Of a DNA stretch of 8,788 bases, positions 7,584-8,788 are shown one piece after another. Position numbers and translations under genes: made by a program. Below the pieces are notes generated by a model, which was not told the DNA's origin, searched no databases, and saw only the letters and a list, made by a program, of their open reading frames with translations. Each line of letters begins with the position of its first letter. The stretch's first letter is position 1. Source of the stretch: Bacteroidia bacterium (GTDB taxonomy: Bacteria > Bacteroidota > Bacteroidia > Bacteroidales > UBA12481). Where the stretch lies: NCBI GenBank assembly GCA_026391235.1, contig JAPLDV010000429.1, forward strand, positions 1-8,788, in the 5' to 3' direction.

Positions 7584-8783
7584 TTGCATATCTATACGCG
7601 TAAACAACGCTGGAAGTTTTTACTTCTTGCGGGGGCTCTGATTATTGGAATTGCTACATCGTGGTATACCAATGCCATGGTTAAGAAACTGGAGCGCGAG
7701 GAAAAGCTGAAGATTGAAACATGGGTTTCAGCAACCACGCAACTCAATGTAGGTGTGGGCGGGGAGTCCTCCTATGACGCTTTTCTTCTCACTATCATTC
7801 AGAACAATACCACCATCCCGGTAATACTTGTCGATGAGAGTGGAAAAATGCTGAGTGCCAGAAACCTCAGGTTGTTCGATGACAAGAATCAGCCGGTCGA
7901 TGGAAGTGCAAACCTCAATGCCATAGGTTCTCAATGCCAAAAATACCTGACCCGGCAACTTGCCAAAATGAAAGCTCAGCATGAGCCGATTTTGATTGAT
8001 TTGAGTAAATCCAAGCAGTTTTTTTATTACAAGGATTCCTATATTCTGAAACGTATTCAGCTCTATCCGCTTATTCAGCTGGGTATTATTTTCCTGTTTG
8101 TCTTTCTTGCTTATTTTGGATTCAGTTCAACCCGTGAGGCTGAGCAAAACCAGGTTTGGGTGGGAATGTCGAAGGAGACGGCCCATCAGTTAGGCACTCC
8201 AATCTCTTCACTGATGGCCTGGGTAGAACTCCTGAAAATGGAGGAGGCCGGGCCTGAAATTATCCGGGAGGTTGAAAAAGACGTGCGAAGGCTCGAAACA
8301 ATTGCCGACCGTTTCTCAAAAATCGGTTCCACACCGGTCCTTATACCCGGAAATCTGCTTGCCGTGCTGGAGAATTCAGTTAGGTACCTGCAGAACAGGA
8401 CCTCCGATAAGATCAAATTTGAATTGCACTTCGGAGATCTCGATGAGCTTTATGTTCCGCTGAACCTGACCCTGTTTGAATGGGTGGTTGAAAACATTTG
8501 CAAGAACGCCATCGACGCTATGGACGGAAGCGGCCAGATCAATATTTACGTAAAGGATCAGAATCAGGTGGTTTACCTGGATATTACCGATTCAGGGAAA
8601 GGCATACAAAAATCGAATTACAAGGTTATTTTTCAACCGGGATATACCACCAAACCCAGAGGCTGGGGACTCGGACTTTCGCTGGTTAAAAGGATCATCG
8701 AGAATTACCATAATGGTAAGATTTTCGTGAGGAATTCCGAAATCAACCGGGGTACAACCTTCAGGATCGTTTTGAAAAAGTAA
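7584..8783 (+). CDS. Membrane-bound sensor histidine kinase
   Basis: A 399-residue two-component sensor kinase. Transmembrane segment 1 lies at about 12-29 and segment 2 at about 162-181, with a periplasmic region of about 130 residues between them that I do not recognise as a named sensor domain. The cytoplasmic part has the phosphoacceptor helix GMSKETAHQLGTP (H201), the N box with N308 in ENICKNAIDAM, the G1 box DSGKG at 336-340, and the G2 box GWGLGLSL at 360-367, so the ATPase part is intact. The likely start is TTG at 7584: the frame closes upstream at TAA 7569-7571, there is no ATG before codon 32, and starting there would delete the first membrane segment. No response regulator is seen; one may lie beyond the window. 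The 59-bp gap from mnmH leaves open whether it shares the operon. Confidence 0.93.
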   Translation: MHIYTRKQRWKFLLLAGALIIGIATSWYTNAMVKKLEREEKLKIETWVSATTQLNVGVGGESSYDAFLLTIIQNNTTIPVILVDESGKMLSARNLRLFDDKNQPVDGSANLNAIGSQCQKYLTRQLAKMKAQHEPILIDLSKSKQFFYYKDSYILKRIQLYPLIQLGIIFLFVFLAYFGFSSTREAEQNQVWVGMSKETAHQLGTPISSLMAWVELLKMEEAGPEIIREVEKDVRRLETIADRFSKIGSTPVLIPGNLLAVLENSVRYLQNRTSDKIKFELHFGDLDELYVPLNLTLFEWVVENICKNAIDAMDGSGQINIYVKDQNQVVYLDITDSGKGIQKSNYKVIFQPGYTTKPRGWGLGLSLVKRIIENYHNGKIFVRNSEINRGTTFRIVLKK

Positions 8784-8788
8784 GCTCA

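Overview
The window looks like chromosomal DNA from a member of the Bacteroidota, probably an uncultured Bacteroidales-like lineage. The best evidence is a secreted protein with a type A sorting domain for the type IX secretion system (YPNPF motif near the C terminus), close packing of genes with no obvious Shine-Dalgarno sequences, and proteins that read like Bacteroidota versions of PepE, RsgA and a sensor kinase. All genes are on the + strand and no reading frame is visibly broken, apart from the first gene, which is cut by the window edge.

Layout. Bases 1-173 are the end of a PepE-like peptidase gene. Bases 174-414 carry a striking modular repeat cluster: two tandem arrays of about 20-bp units that run outward from a central point on opposite strands. 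Each complete unit starts with (A)ATTAG or a close variant, and nearly all contain a tiny GNA-loop hairpin. From 415 to 7524 there are five genes with gaps of only 4-15 bp, so they are probably one operon: rsgA (ribosome assembly GTPase), a selenocysteine lyase-like/SelD fusion, a secreted VIT-domain/vWA-like protein with a T9SS sorting domain, an AIM24/TIGR00266-family protein, and mnmH/selU (tRNA 2-selenouridine synthase). After a 59-bp gap follows a membrane-bound sensor histidine kinase (7584-8783), probably starting at TTG.

How the genes fit together. The fusion protein could release selenium from selenocysteine (N-terminal PLP domain) and activate it to selenophosphate (C-terminal SelD domain). 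MnmH would then use selenophosphate to turn 2-thiouridine at the wobble position of certain tRNAs into 2-selenouridine. This is a compact selenium-to-tRNA pathway. No selA, selB or SelC-type tRNA is visible here, so the window supports the selenouridine use of selenium and says nothing either way about selenoproteins. RsgA is a plausible translation-related partner. The two proteins between selD and mnmH (VIT/T9SS and AIM24) have no known selenium role; their position is the open question in the operon.

The two most noteworthy items are the dyad-symmetric hairpin-module array upstream of rsgA and the lyase-SelD fusion operon with its two unexplained passengers.
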